IMG/VR virus record: IMGVR_UViG_3300022752_000179
Coordinates: 1-38,291 of that record
DNA: 38,291 nucleotides
Strand: one strand, 5' to 3'
DNA from: a virus
Of this stretch, positions 24,803 to 33,911 are shown piece after piece (position 1 is the stretch's first letter; each line of letters begins with the position of its first letter). The notes under the pieces are model-generated. The model had not been told where the DNA came from. It was given only the letters and a program-made list of their open reading frames with translations, and searched no databases. The translations under genes were made by a program, and so were the position numbers.

Positions 24803-26743
24803 TTATCCGCTTACTGCGTCCTGGATAGTGGTTGCGGTAGTATCAACTGTGCTGCAATTGGCCACCCTGGCAAGTTCAGGTGACAATTCTGTACGAACTT
24901 GAGCAGCGATAGCCGTTGTGGTTGGCGGAGTGGTTGGCGCAGTATAATTTGCAGCAGCTAAGCGAGTCGTTACTGGCGCATCCAAGCGAGCCAGTTCGGT
25001 GCTTAACTCAGTTCTAACTGTAGATGCAATATTCGCAGCACTAGGAACATTTGGACTATTTGTAAGTGTTGTTACTGTATCAACTAGAGTAACCCTAGCA
25101 AGTGTTCCCGAAGGTGATAAGCGAGTTGAGGTTGCAACGTCAATGCGACCCAATTCCGCCGACAGTTCTGTACGCACAGCCGTAGCAATGCTGGCGGCAC
25201 TGGGAACGTTTGGACTATTTGTAAGCGTCGTAACTGTGTCGGCAAGGGTGACGCGGGCCAATGTTCCAGCGGGCGCCAGCCTGGTAGATGTGGCCACATC
25301 AATCCGGCCCAGCTCAACGCCAAGCTCAGCGCGAACCTGAGAGGCGATGGCAGCGGCCGAGGGCACGTTTGGACTGTTTGTAAGAGTGTCCACAGTGCCG
25401 CCGGTAATGGTGCGCGTAACTGCCGACCACACAGCGCTGGCGATTGTTGCCGCCGAGGGCACGTTTGGACTGTTTGTAAGAGTGTCCACAGTGCCGCCGG
25501 TAATGGTGCGGACTGCGGCGCTCCACACCGCCGAGGCCACATCGGCAGCCGTAGGGATGGCAGTGGTAAGCGACCTGGTGGCTGCCGCCCACACCGCTGC
25601 CGGGATACCCGAAAATTGTGTATCCAGGTTGGCGCTGGCCAATCCCATAGCAGAGCGAACACTGGCAGCGGTTAGGATTGCGGTGCCGACCGTGTTGTCA
25701 GTCGCAACGCCAAGTGCTACCGACGATGGTGAAGGAACGGCCAGGGTGCCAGTGAACTCGCTCGATGGGCCGTAAACTGTGGACTGGCGAACATTGGCCA
25801 CAACGGGATAACCGCCGGTTGGCATGTTGTCTGCGGTGTATAAATTTCGCTTGGTTGAACCACCAGACGTTGCCACTTCCATGTAGGTGGGGATTTGTGT
25901 TGGCGCCCACCGCCATGATTGAGCCTGAACTGGGTTGATGTTGCCGCTTGCACCCAGTAGGAATGGGCCGGAAAGGCGGGTAGTTTGGGTGTTGGAACCG
26001 GCTCCGATGGCGGGCTGGGTTGACGATGATTGGCAAGTGCCATTTATGGTAAGAAAGCCAGTTGAAGTATTTATTGCCCCAGCTGCGTTTAATCCTAGAA
26101 CTGTTCCATTGATTGTGATAGTTCCCGATGACGAGCTATTTCTTACGCCGTATCCTTGACCCGACGTATCACCTGAGCTGCCGGTTACAGTACCAGTTAT
26201 GTTTACAGCTCCATTTCCACTTAACACAACTCCAGGGGATGTGCTCCCCCCCAAACCCCCAGCAACACTAATTGATCCAGTGTGGTTTAATGTACCTGTA
26301 CCTGAAATGTTGAAAAGTCCAGAACTGCGCCACGCGCTTTGAAGATTGCCCGTTGTGTTTAGGGTTCCACCTGAAGAAAAATTAAAAGTAGCTCCATTGC
26401 CAATGTCAAATGACCCGCCACTGCAGTTTGCAGCTATAAACGCACTTTGCCCTGCTAGCAATGATGATACCGTTATCAAATTATTGGTAACATTATTGAA
26501 AGGCATCACGAGGCCATTCGCGTTAGTGCAGGTCAAATTGCATCCATTTAGAATGCTGAACGTCCCCCCTGCCGTAATTCCAGTAGCGCTATCATTGCTA
26601 ATCGCCTGAACCGTGCGCGTATCGCTGATCGTTACCGTAAACGTATTGGCATAGGCAACATCACCAGAGCCAGGCACAACGCCACCGACCCATGTTGATG
26701 TAGCTGAAAAATCTCCGTTTTGTGCTGCTCGGATGTTAGCCAT
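24803..26743 (-). CDS. large repetitive tail fibre/adhesin-like protein
   Basis: 646 residues. The N-terminal 300 residues are Gly/Ser/Thr/Asn rich with short alternating strands (GGTLNTTGNLQSAWRSSGLF, NISGTGTLNHTGSISVAGG), like a right-handed beta-helix of a tailspike or fibre; WVGGVVPGSGDVAYANTFTV near the start occurs in other phage fibres. The C-terminal half has several tandem copies of a 30-40 residue unit containing TLTNSPNVPSAA and VRTEL..ELGRIDVATSTRL. The repeats are near-identical in DNA (25356-25510), implying recent duplication. It probably contributes to host binding. Confidence 0.72.
   Translation of the reverse strand: MANIRAAQNGDFSATSTWVGGVVPGSGDVAYANTFTVTISDTRTVQAISNDSATGITAGGTFSILNGCNLTCTNANGLVMPFNNVTNNLITVSSLLAGQSAFIAANCSGGSFDIGNGATFNFSSGGTLNTTGNLQSAWRSSGLFNISGTGTLNHTGSISVAGGLGGSTSPGVVLSGNGAVNITGTVTGSSGDTSGQGYGVRNSSSSGTITINGTVLGLNAAGAINTSTGFLTINGTCQSSSTQPAIGAGSNTQTTRLSGPFLLGASGNINPVQAQSWRWAPTQIPTYMEVATSGGSTKRNLYTADNMPTGGYPVVANVRQSTVYGPSSEFTGTLAVPSPSSVALGVATDNTVGTAILTAASVRSAMGLASANLDTQFSGIPAAVWAAATRSLTTAIPTAADVASAVWSAAVRTITGGTVDTLTNSPNVPSAATIASAVWSAVTRTITGGTVDTLTNSPNVPSAAAIASQVRAELGVELGRIDVATSTRLAPAGTLARVTLADTVTTLTNSPNVPSAASIATAVRTELSAELGRIDVATSTRLSPSGTLARVTLVDTVTTLTNSPNVPSAANIASTVRTELSTELARLDAPVTTRLAAANYTAPTTPPTTTAIAAQVRTELSPELARVANCSTVDTTATTIQDAVSG
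25356..25510. repeat. 59-bp exact direct repeat within the fibre gene
   Basis: Positions 25356-25414 and 25452-25510 are identical over 59 bases with a 96-base period (32 codons). Less exact copies of its core (GGAACATTTGGACTATTTGT type) recur near 25045 and 25200. In-frame period and identity indicate recent tandem duplication able to lengthen or shorten the fibre. Confidence 0.85.
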
Positions 26744-26748
26744 TTTTA

Positions 26749-27039
26749 CTACACCCTCTCATTGACGAAACGCTGTGCTGCGGCCTCCAGAATCCCGAGG
26801 AACCGCGCCAGGGCTGGATCATCTGCGGCCTGAGCAATCGCGTCTCCATAAACAAGTGTCTGCTTCCCTTCCTCCAAAATTTCCGGTCCTGCTTCACCAT
26901 TTCGATACGGTGTAAACGTCACCGCAATCGTGAGCTTCATCTGCTGCTGATGCACAATCGTGGACATTGCCAGTTGCACACCCAGCAAGTCATACGTTAC
27001 GCCGTCAATCTGGGGAGGTTGGGGGTTCTGAATTGCCAT
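26749..27039 (-). CDS. tail-associated hypothetical protein (96 aa)
   Basis: ATG 27039 (MAIQNPQPPQIDGVTYDL) is five bases after the previous stop. YDLLGVQLAMSTIVHQQQMK, KLTIAVTFTPYRNGEAGPEI and a helical end (FLGILEAAAQRFVNERV). Member of the operon between tail fibres; no family recognised. Confidence 0.6.
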   Translation of the reverse strand: MAIQNPQPPQIDGVTYDLLGVQLAMSTIVHQQQMKLTIAVTFTPYRNGEAGPEILEEGKQTLVYGDAIAQAADDPALARFLGILEAAAQRFVNERV

Positions 27040-27044
27040 GACGA

Positions 27045-27359
27045 TCAGGAGTAAGCGAGGTTGATGCGGTTGCTCCACGCACCTGTAGCGGTACCGGTGG
27101 CCAGCAAGACACCGGCAGCCGAAAAGGTGCGGCGCTTGATCGTCCAGACCGTGGCCGACTCGCTTGAGCCAGCCGAAGCGCGACCCACATAAACGGTTCC
27201 CGGCGTTGCCGCATCGGTGCGAATTGCGTAGACGGGGGCACTGGAGCCGGGAGGTCCTGGCGTTGCAACACGCACCACCCGAGGGCCGCTTGGCACTGTC
27301 AGGCGTGCCACGGAAGGCCCGCTTGGCACGGTCAGGCGAACGACTGCGGGACAGGTCAC
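27045..27359 (-). CDS. tail-associated protein with Pro/Ser-rich N-terminal repeats, GTG start (104 aa)
   Basis: GTG 27359 overlaps the upstream stop (GTGA) and has GGAGG six bases upstream. The N-terminus repeats RLTVPSGP; the C-terminal half (GTVYVGRASAGSSESATVWT, TATGAWSNRINLAYS) looks like a small beta domain of a fibre or decoration protein. Function unknown. Confidence 0.65.
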   Translation of the reverse strand: MTCPAVVRLTVPSGPSVARLTVPSGPRVVRVATPGPPGSSAPVYAIRTDAATPGTVYVGRASAGSSESATVWTIKRRTFSAAGVLLATGTATGAWSNRINLAYS

Positions 27360-27715
27360 GGATCCCTCCTGCTGCTTCTCAGGGCAACGACAACGGGGCC
27401 AGTTGCCAAGAAGTTGTCATCGGCTTGCGTGGCACCGGGGGGCACCATCAAGCAGTCGTAACGGTAACTGGTTTCAGGCTTAAGAGTATTAACAGTAGCC
27501 TCTGGAAGTATTAGCCTTACCCGTCCCTGTGTTGGATTTGTCTCTACAGTAACAACAAAAACTGTTTTTCCTTTTTCATCGCTAACGGTAGCATTTACGT
27601 CCCATCCAACAAACGACCAAGGAGTTGTTTGAGCTGTATCGGAAAACAATTCAAAAATCTTTAGAGCATCAACTCCCTGCTCCATGTTCCAGGTTTCATC
27701 TTCCACCCAGGCCAT
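27356..27715 (-). CDS. tail-associated beta-sandwich-like protein (119 aa)
   Basis: ATG 27715 (MAWVEDETWNMEQGVDALKI). The body (WDVNATVSDEKGKTVFVVTV, QGRVRLILPEATVNTLKPET, YRYDCLMVPPG) resembles the N-terminal Ig-like domain of phage baseplate/receptor-binding accessory proteins (BppU-type). Located between the fibre genes and ends GTGA into the next gene. Assignment by pattern only. Confidence 0.6.
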   Translation of the reverse strand: MAWVEDETWNMEQGVDALKIFELFSDTAQTTPWSFVGWDVNATVSDEKGKTVFVVTVETNPTQGRVRLILPEATVNTLKPETSYRYDCLMVPPGATQADDNFLATGPVVVALRSSRRDP

Positions 27716-27720
27716 GAAAA

Positions 27721-28122
27721 TTAAGCGACGGTAAATCCAACCCAAGCAGTACCATTGTAGCCCTCCCATCTCGTCAGACTGGAATTCCAGCGAATAGTGC
27801 CAGTCCCTGGACTTGATGGACGCTGAGCGGTAGTACCAGATGGAATAGTAATTCCGGCGGTTCCCGTAAATGAAGGATTTTCAATTGGTGCAAGACCAAG
27901 ATTTACAGCACTCAGCTTTCCAACCACAATCCAAGCAGTATTTGCTGCATTGCGAATTTTAAGCAAGTCATTAGTTGTGTCACCCCAAAGCTGATACGCA
28001 TACTTTGTTGATGGCTCAGCAGAACCACTATTTAGTGAAACGATGGCTGCAATAGCACTGTTGATATCCGCACGAAATGCAAGCCCAGTTGCGTTATCAA
28101 TTACATAATCGTGTTGAGCCAT
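27721..28122 (-). CDS. tail fibre protein (133 aa)
   Basis: MAQHDYVIDNATGLAFRADI and SLNSGSAEPSTKYAYQLWGD followed by LLKIRNAANTAWIVVGKL are hallmarks of a short tail-fibre family common in cyanobacterial phages. The C-terminus (GTIRWNSSLTRWEGYNGTAW) is the typical 'R-W-x-G-Y-N-G-T-A-W' fibre motif. A probable host-contact protein. It is separated from J by a plus-strand gene, so its transcript must cross that gene or start in the 28123-28239 gap, where no clear promoter was seen. Confidence 0.75.
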   Translation of the reverse strand: MAQHDYVIDNATGLAFRADINSAIAAIVSLNSGSAEPSTKYAYQLWGDTTNDLLKIRNAANTAWIVVGKLSAVNLGLAPIENPSFTGTAGITIPSGTTAQRPSSPGTGTIRWNSSLTRWEGYNGTAWVGFTVA

Positions 28123-28239
28123 TTTAGCCGGTATCGAGACTTCTTGATTTTAGGCCACTGGCCGGGAACCGGCGACTGCCTTCCTTAACCATCCACGGCT
28201 ACCATTCCTACGGGCCACTCAGAGCCCCAATCGAGTCCA

Positions 28240-28599
28240 ATGGACTTTGCTTTCTACGAGTTTGTAAAAAAACTCAACCACTCCGTTCATTCATTAACCA
28301 AAAAAATGTCTGTTCTTTCTGATCGCGTTGTTGCTGTCATTCAGTTTCTTCAGGCTGGAGAATCTTCTCTTCGGCAAGAACTTGCTGATGTGAAAGCTCA
28401 GCTTGCGGATGCCCTTGCAAAAGATGCCGCTGATGCTGAAACTGTTGCCAATGCTCAGGCTGAGGCCCAGTCGGCTCGCGCAGCAGCAGATGAATTTGCT
28501 GCCAAAGCAAACGAACTTCAGGCAATTGCCGATGCAGATACTGCGGAAGATGCGGCCATTACGGCGGCACTGGATGCAGTTGAAGGCGCTCCAAACTGA
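28240..28599 (+). CDS. coiled-coil protein on the opposite strand to the tail operon (119 aa)
   Basis: MDFAFYEFVKKLNHSVHSLT, then from residue 23 (MSVLSDRVVAVIQFLQAGES) a long Ala/Glu/Asp-rich coiled coil (ELADVKAQLADALAKDAADA, EAQSARAAADEFAAKANELQ) with an acidic end. It lies in antisense orientation between J and the fibre gene and has its own strong terminator, the layout of a 'moron'. Alternative start at ATG 28306. It could be a virion, lipoprotein-like or regulatory coiled coil; no signal peptide is seen. Confidence 0.7.
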   Translation: MDFAFYEFVKKLNHSVHSLTKKMSVLSDRVVAVIQFLQAGESSLRQELADVKAQLADALAKDAADAETVANAQAEAQSARAAADEFAAKANELQAIADADTAEDAAITAALDAVEGAPN

Positions 28600-28627
28600 A
28601 ACAAGCAATTAACAGGTTAATTGCAGT

Positions 28628-28653
28628 AACCACCTTGCAAAAGGTGGTTTTTT
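28628..28653 (+). terminator. intrinsic terminator of the coiled-coil gene
   Basis: ACCACCTT (28629-28636), GCAA tetraloop, AAGGTGGT (28641-28648), then TTTTTT. Strong plus-strand terminator placed between the coiled-coil gene and the stop of J. Confidence 0.88.
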
Positions 28654-28664
28654 ATTGGAATTTT

Positions 28665-31600
28665 TTACCCTACAATTCCACCGTAGCCAGTTGCTGAATA
28701 TGTAAACTGTCTTGATAGGTATGATCCACCTTGTTGAAATCCAATTGTAAAACCAGTTCTTGTAATATTGGTAACCGTATAATCATCAGCGTGATCCATA
28801 TTAAAAGATGTAATACTGATAGATGGCGGCTGATAAAATGGATGCAAAAAAGTAACGTCATACGGAGATGCGGAGCTAGTAAGTGTTTCTGATGCTTCAA
28901 CCCGCTGCTGAAGCTCTACGTCAACGCCAATCTCTGATACGGAAATACTCTGGCCAATATCTGTGCTTGACGCGGCAAGCTTAAATTGAAAACTGCGTCC
29001 AGTGACAACAGCATTCACAAACTCTCTCCACTCGCCCCACGCAAAAGTAGGACCAGCATCATTGCTTGCCCTTACATAAACAGAGGCATTGACTCGATCA
29101 CCAGAGCTACTTCCAGAGAAAACACTATCGCTCCACGTATCAATAGGAGAAGCATAATCGTCAATCGTGACATTGACTGTATAAGATGCTGTTTTCAAGA
29201 ATCGCTTAATACTTAAATCACACATCAAAGGCAAGGTAAGTGTCTCGCCGAAATCATATTCACCGGCTGTCGAAATACCACCAATACTATCAATAGCTGG
29301 AAGACCATCCCAGTTTCCGTCAACTGCCATTGAGTCAACTGTTTCCGTACCAATTAGTAAAATTTCATTCGCTGAAGCAGAGTACACCATATTTGTATAA
29401 GTTCCACTAAATGGTGGAGTTTCAAGATGCTCCCTGAACTGCTTGATCATCAATCTTGGCTGCATTGATGGCATAACAGCAGTTACACTTGCAGCATTAA
29501 CAGATCGAACTCCAAGGTTGTTTTCAAATTTTACTAAATATGTTCCAGCCAAGAGAGGAACTTGCTTTTCTACTTCTGAACCAGCAATGCCAGCAATAAT
29601 TTCTTGGCTATTTTCCCAAGCCACAGCGCCAATAGAGGAACTATGGCGTATCAATACTTTGCCATTTAGCAGAACACTAGGTGAGATTGACCTATCCCAT
29701 CTTATTCTTGCTGTTGACTGATCAATAGCAATGATGCTAACTCCAGTTGGTGTTTCTGGTGGTCTAGTTTCGCCAAATGCTTGATAGATGAGAACCGATG
29801 GTTTTGAAGCCTGGAGGACAGAATTTATGGATGCAACACTTATCTCATAAACACCAGGAACCGAGTCGATGATATCGTAATTATTTTGCTCAACAATTTG
29901 TGAGTTCCAGTTTCCACTATCAACCCTCCAGGAAACCTTGTACGAATTGGCGCCGAGAACAGAGGTCCAGCCAACTGAGATTTTGGATGAAATTCCAATT
30001 GCAGTTTCGTAAATAATTTGCGCTGCAACAATATCTTTTGGAGATGCCGGTCCAGCATTGAGGTAGGTTATTTTTCTTTGCTCAAGGGCAACATTCTGTT
30101 CGATGTAATTGTATTTTGATGGATTATGAGCAATACAGGTATAGCTATATTTGGTGCCACCGCTTCCTTCGTCTTCTTCAACAAGCAAAACACGCCACGT
30201 TGTTGATGTAACTAAATCGTTTTCAAAAACCCATACACTATTTTTATTTGGAATCGAAGAAAAACTTGATGCTAGTGTAACAACGTTTCCAGATATGCTG
30301 CTAACATCTCTACTTTGTATTGTGCCATCATAAAGAATTACCGAAAGTCTTGCGTTATTTCCAGCGATTAACGAAGTTGCATTGTCAACTGTAATAGTAT
30401 TTGCTGTCGCTGCAAACACCCTTCCTCCTCTACGAGAATTATTTTTTACGGAATCTTCAATCTTAATAATTGACCCCGGCCTTACAATTACACCAGAATC
30501 AATTGAGGAAACGAATTTGCAAACTTCTTTTTCGTTTTGCTCCGAATAAAGCAACCATTTACCTAGCCTATGCGCCTGTCCCCTGGACGTACAAGCAATT
30601 GCAACAATGTCTTGCCTGATTATTCCATACTTGGCAATGGCTTCAATATTTTCAACAACTTCGTAGCCGCTATCCCGTAACTCAAGATCAGTATATTGAA
30701 CAACCGCAACAGTTGGCCTTGTCTTTGAACTACTATTGGAATAGTTAAAGTCACCATTCTCAACACTTGCATTTGTAAATTGATAGACCGGATCACCTGG
30801 CTTATCCTGTCCAATCGAGATGGCGCCAGCGCTCCAGTAGGGCATAGCCCTAAAAACAGACGACATTTCATTGATAACATCATAAGCGTCCTTAGCTGAT
30901 TGTATGTTAATATTGCAAGAAAATCTTGGTTCAATGCCGCCAAATCCATCCGGCACAAGTTCAGAGCAATACTGAGATGCTGCAAAAAAAGACCACTTAT
31001 CTAGCTGATCGGCTTGGATATGATCGCCAAGTCCGTACCTCTTGCTTGTTAGAAGATCCCAAAGGCACCAAGCGGGATCGCTACACCATTGCGCCGCGCC
31101 AAATGTGCCATCCCAGGCTCCAATATAAGTAACTCTTCCATTATTTTGATGAACAAATGCGTTGCTAGGTAGCTTAACTTTTAAGCCTCTGATCAAATAT
31201 GATCTCTGCGGAGTTGAATTAAATTGCTCAGAGCTTACGCGAAGCGCAACTAGAGCTGTGTTTGGATAAGTTGTTCTTGCGTAAGTAATCTCTGAGTAGC
31301 TTGTCCAAGAAAAAGCATTAGACAGACTGGAAGAAGTGCTGTCTTCGGTTTCCCTGTAAACTCTAACATCAACGGGAAATGCGCCATCAATGCCTACACT
31401 ATATTGTCTTTGATATGGCTGAGATGTTTTTCCCTGGATGGTATCATCTATAATCGTCGAATAACCACCACCATTGTATTGCAATTGAATTTTAAGCCTG
31501 ACTTTTGCGCCAAGCAAGTCTCCGTTGCTTTTTATTTCCTGAAGTGCTGGAATTGTAATTAAAACTCTGACAGCATCAACAGCTTCATCTGTGATTGTCC

Positions 31601-31931
31601 TTACAATTGGCGTGCTTCTTTGAACGACTACACCAACCGATATTTCATTTGAAATATCATCAAAACCGGGTACATAGGATTGATCCTGTGTTCCATTCCT
31701 TGCCTCAAGGCTGACTCCACTAAAGTTTGCGGTGCCATCGGAGCCAAGCAATGGCGTATTGTCAATATAGATGGATTTAGCGCCATCTTTAAGTCCCTGA
31801 ATTTCGCCCTCACCAAGTAGGTCAATAATACTTACATAGGCAGTTGAAAACAGGTTGTCTTTGGTTTCGACTGGTTTCCTTGATTTGGGTGCTCCCTTTC
31901 CGCCGCCACCAGATCCCGTAATTTTTTTCAT
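28665..31931 (-). CDS. J: tail tip attachment protein, lambda J-like
   Basis: 1088 residues, like lambda J (1132). The Gly/Lys-rich start (MKKITGSGGGGKGAPKSR), then LFSTAYVSIIDLLGEGEIQG and KSIYIDNTPLL are the J hallmark; GAAQWCSDPAWCLWDLLTSK and YGLGDHIQADQLDKWSFFAA follow, then fibronectin-like modules (TPTGVSIIAIDQSTARIRWD) and a C-terminal beta domain (YQPPSISITSFNMD). It forms the tail tip fibre and determines host range at the receptor. It overlaps gene I (TAATG). The C-terminus diverges from lambda, as expected for another host. Confidence 0.93.
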   Translation of the reverse strand: MKKITGSGGGGKGAPKSRKPVETKDNLFSTAYVSIIDLLGEGEIQGLKDGAKSIYIDNTPLLGSDGTANFSGVSLEARNGTQDQSYVPGFDDISNEISVGVVVQRSTPIVRTITDEAVDAVRVLITIPALQEIKSNGDLLGAKVRLKIQLQYNGGGYSTIIDDTIQGKTSQPYQRQYSVGIDGAFPVDVRVYRETEDSTSSSLSNAFSWTSYSEITYARTTYPNTALVALRVSSEQFNSTPQRSYLIRGLKVKLPSNAFVHQNNGRVTYIGAWDGTFGAAQWCSDPAWCLWDLLTSKRYGLGDHIQADQLDKWSFFAASQYCSELVPDGFGGIEPRFSCNINIQSAKDAYDVINEMSSVFRAMPYWSAGAISIGQDKPGDPVYQFTNASVENGDFNYSNSSSKTRPTVAVVQYTDLELRDSGYEVVENIEAIAKYGIIRQDIVAIACTSRGQAHRLGKWLLYSEQNEKEVCKFVSSIDSGVIVRPGSIIKIEDSVKNNSRRGGRVFAATANTITVDNATSLIAGNNARLSVILYDGTIQSRDVSSISGNVVTLASSFSSIPNKNSVWVFENDLVTSTTWRVLLVEEDEGSGGTKYSYTCIAHNPSKYNYIEQNVALEQRKITYLNAGPASPKDIVAAQIIYETAIGISSKISVGWTSVLGANSYKVSWRVDSGNWNSQIVEQNNYDIIDSVPGVYEISVASINSVLQASKPSVLIYQAFGETRPPETPTGVSIIAIDQSTARIRWDRSISPSVLLNGKVLIRHSSSIGAVAWENSQEIIAGIAGSEVEKQVPLLAGTYLVKFENNLGVRSVNAASVTAVMPSMQPRLMIKQFREHLETPPFSGTYTNMVYSASANEILLIGTETVDSMAVDGNWDGLPAIDSIGGISTAGEYDFGETLTLPLMCDLSIKRFLKTASYTVNVTIDDYASPIDTWSDSVFSGSSSGDRVNASVYVRASNDAGPTFAWGEWREFVNAVVTGRSFQFKLAASSTDIGQSISVSEIGVDVELQQRVEASETLTSSASPYDVTFLHPFYQPPSISITSFNMDHADDYTVTNITRTGFTIGFQQGGSYLSRQFTYSATGYGGIVG

Positions 31932-32476
31932 TACGCATTCACCTGATCGAGATCAACGCCAATGCTAATCACAACAGAGCCAACCAGTGCCTCTCCATAA
32001 ACAATTGGAACTGGTGATCCCTGCCTAGATGTATTTTGTATCGAAGAAAAACTATAGTTTTTTCTTGGGTCGCCAGGGTCTGTTGATGATTTTGATAGTC
32101 TTGGGGCTGGCGTAAGTAGCTGGGAAATTCCACCAAGAAATAAACTTGCACCAATTGCGCCAAGAATTTGAAGGCCAGGAATGAAGGCAAGTCCAATCAA
32201 TACGGCGCCACCAATAATTCTCCCAACTGCTCCAGCACCCTGAATCACTGGAATGATCTTGATTTCAGCAATGCCGCACGGAAGGCCCACCTCCCGTTCC
32301 TCAATGTTTATATCACCAACGAATATCTTGTAGTCGTGATCAATCATGTGCTTCTCTACCGATGGAAAGTTTGCAATTAAAAACCTGACGGCTTCTGCAA
32401 CACTAGAAATGTCTGCTGTAAAAACTCGTTTACCAATAAACTTTGCAAGCTTTCCGTAAAGGCGAATTTTAGTCAT
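31931..32476 (-). CDS. I: tail assembly protein, lambda I-like
   Basis: 181 residues from ATG 32476 (MTKIRLYGKLAKFIGKRVFT). VAEAVRFLIANFPSVEKHMI and DYKIFVGDINIEEREVGLPC match the ubiquitin-like N-terminus of gpI; a Gly/Ala/Ile-rich hydrophobic middle (GGAVLIGLAFIPGLQILGAI) precedes the C-terminal PVPIVYGEALVGSVVIS. It assists assembly of the tail tip between K and J. Upstream ATG at 32542 would overlap gene K and lacks support. Confidence 0.88.
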   Translation of the reverse strand: MTKIRLYGKLAKFIGKRVFTADISSVAEAVRFLIANFPSVEKHMIDHDYKIFVGDINIEEREVGLPCGIAEIKIIPVIQGAGAVGRIIGGAVLIGLAFIPGLQILGAIGASLFLGGISQLLTPAPRLSKSSTDPGDPRKNYSFSSIQNTSRQGSPVPIVYGEALVGSVVISIGVDLDQVNA

Positions 32477-32499
32477 TGCGGCGATCCGGCCTCGTCTCT

Positions 32500-33201
32500 C
32501 TATTTTAGTCTTCCAACCCATCCGGTGCATTTCTGCAGCCAACCGCCATAGGTGTCCCTACCACTAAGCCTGTTGCGTAAGTGGTGAAGAATCATCTGGT
32601 CGTCAAGATAGACACCAATATGGTTGAGCTTGGTATTTCCGATGCTCATAAATACAGCGTCACCTCTCCTCATTTCACTTTCGTCAATCTTTTCAAAACC
32701 AGCCTCGGCCCAGCATCGCTCAAACATGGGATCAGCTTCAAAATCCTCCGGCGAAGGTGGGCGATCCCAGTCAGGCAGAAGGACTCCCTCAGCGGCGTAC
32801 CAGTCCCTCACCAGCGTCCAGCAGTCTGATACGCCCCATACCCATTCCCTCCCGATTAGGGGCTGCTCGTAGCCGCAGGGAGAGCACTCTCCCCACGCCT
32901 CCGTCTTGGGGTTGACAATCAGCCAGGGAAGACCGCTCTTTTCGCAACAAACGCGATCCGCTGGACTTGGATTAGGTGGCGTAACAGGATGAGAATGAAA
33001 AATAGCAACAACCTCTCCAATGTCTTCAGCAAATGCGTAATCGAGAGGATCAAGTGAAAAATGCTTCTCCGGCTCCGAGTTGATGTTTTTACACGGAAGA
33101 TATTTCTTTCTTCCCTTTATCACAACAATAACACCACAGGCTTCCTTTGGATCTTCTGCCTTTGCGTGATCAAGCGCAGATTGTAGATATTTTTTTATCA
33201 T
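32500..33201 (-). CDS. K: tail assembly protein with JAMM and NlpC/P60 domains, lambda K-like
   Basis: 233 residues from ATG 33201, which overlaps the stop of L (ATGA). The N-terminal JAMM metalloprotease domain has E20 (EACG), H69 and H71 (FHSHP), S79 and D82 (NPSPAD), the full metal-binding set. The C-terminal NlpC/P60 cysteine peptidase domain has C127 ([13 protein letters not shown]) and H194 (LNHIGVYL). Lambda K has the same two domains and is needed for tail tip assembly; the peptidase part may also act on the cell wall during entry. Confidence 0.93.
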   Translation of the reverse strand: MIKKYLQSALDHAKAEDPKEACGVIVVIKGRKKYLPCKNINSEPEKHFSLDPLDYAFAEDIGEVVAIFHSHPVTPPNPSPADRVCCEKSGLPWLIVNPKTEAWGECSPCGYEQPLIGREWVWGVSDCWTLVRDWYAAEGVLLPDWDRPPSPEDFEADPMFERCWAEAGFEKIDESEMRRGDAVFMSIGNTKLNHIGVYLDDQMILHHLRNRLSGRDTYGGWLQKCTGWVGRLK

Positions 33202-33878
33202 GAGATGTAAGTTCCAACTCCAGGAAAACCACCAAATGGCAGTTGTGCCGAAGCACCAAAATGCGCCCGACAATCACTGAGAGTTTTTTTGCAGGTTTGC
33301 AGTGATCCAAGATAGCTGCATTCGGGACTTTTGTAAACCCACTGACAAATGCTGCTAATACACTGTCGCTTTGGAATTCTTATGCCTTGTAAATCATTTA
33401 CAGTGGCAAGTTCAAATTCAACCACATCTCTATTTTCATTTGCTTTTCTATCAATAATATAAACTTCACGCGGCATCTCTGCGGTTGGATCAGGTGTTCC
33501 ATATGGATTGGCATTTTCTGGAAAATTAGATGCGTCCAGATAGCGAAGAAGAGTGCGAATCCTGGTTACCTTTGCACCCTCAAGACCAGATGGAATACCA
33601 AGTAGAATTGACGTTATAGTTCCAAGTACATTAGAAACTTTTAGCGTCGGTCTTGGAAGCTGACCGTCTCCTGCATACTTAAAGCCAGAGGCTTGAATAG
33701 GAATTGCATCATACTCAATGCCGTTCCAGGTAAGATTTGTCTCTGGATATGTCAAGGTAGAATCGTAAAATTTATACTCCAGATCAGTTCCATGAATTTC
33801 CTGAATCAGTTCAAGCGAAAATAATTCAATAATTGAACTTGGGGCTACCTCTTGAAGATCAGAAAAGATTGAAACCAT
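33198..33878 (-). CDS. L: minor tail protein, lambda L-like
   Basis: 226 residues; ATG 33878 follows [46 protein letters not shown] and [11 protein letters not shown] match gpL. The C-terminus has C173, C178, C187, C196 and C203 ([30 protein letters not shown]), the cluster that in lambda L binds an iron-sulphur centre. Position between the M-like and K genes confirms it. Confidence 0.9.
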   Translation of the reverse strand: MVSIFSDLQEVAPSSIIELFSLELIQEIHGTDLEYKFYDSTLTYPETNLTWNGIEYDAIPIQASGFKYAGDGQLPRPTLKVSNVLGTITSILLGIPSGLEGAKVTRIRTLLRYLDASNFPENANPYGTPDPTAEMPREVYIIDRKANENRDVVEFELATVNDLQGIRIPKRQCISSICQWVYKSPECSYLGSLQTCKKTLSDCRAHFGASAQLPFGGFPGVGTYIS

Positions 33879-33911
33879 GCTCAGCTCCTTTTACCTGCTC
33901 TTACTATAGGG

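Noticed and set aside
25084-25662. Arg/Pro/Trp-rich open frame antiparallel or shifted to the fibre gene
   Set aside because: It is generated by the Ala/Thr/Val repeat codons of the 646-aa fibre protein; the composition is not protein-like and the fibre frame is continuous through it.
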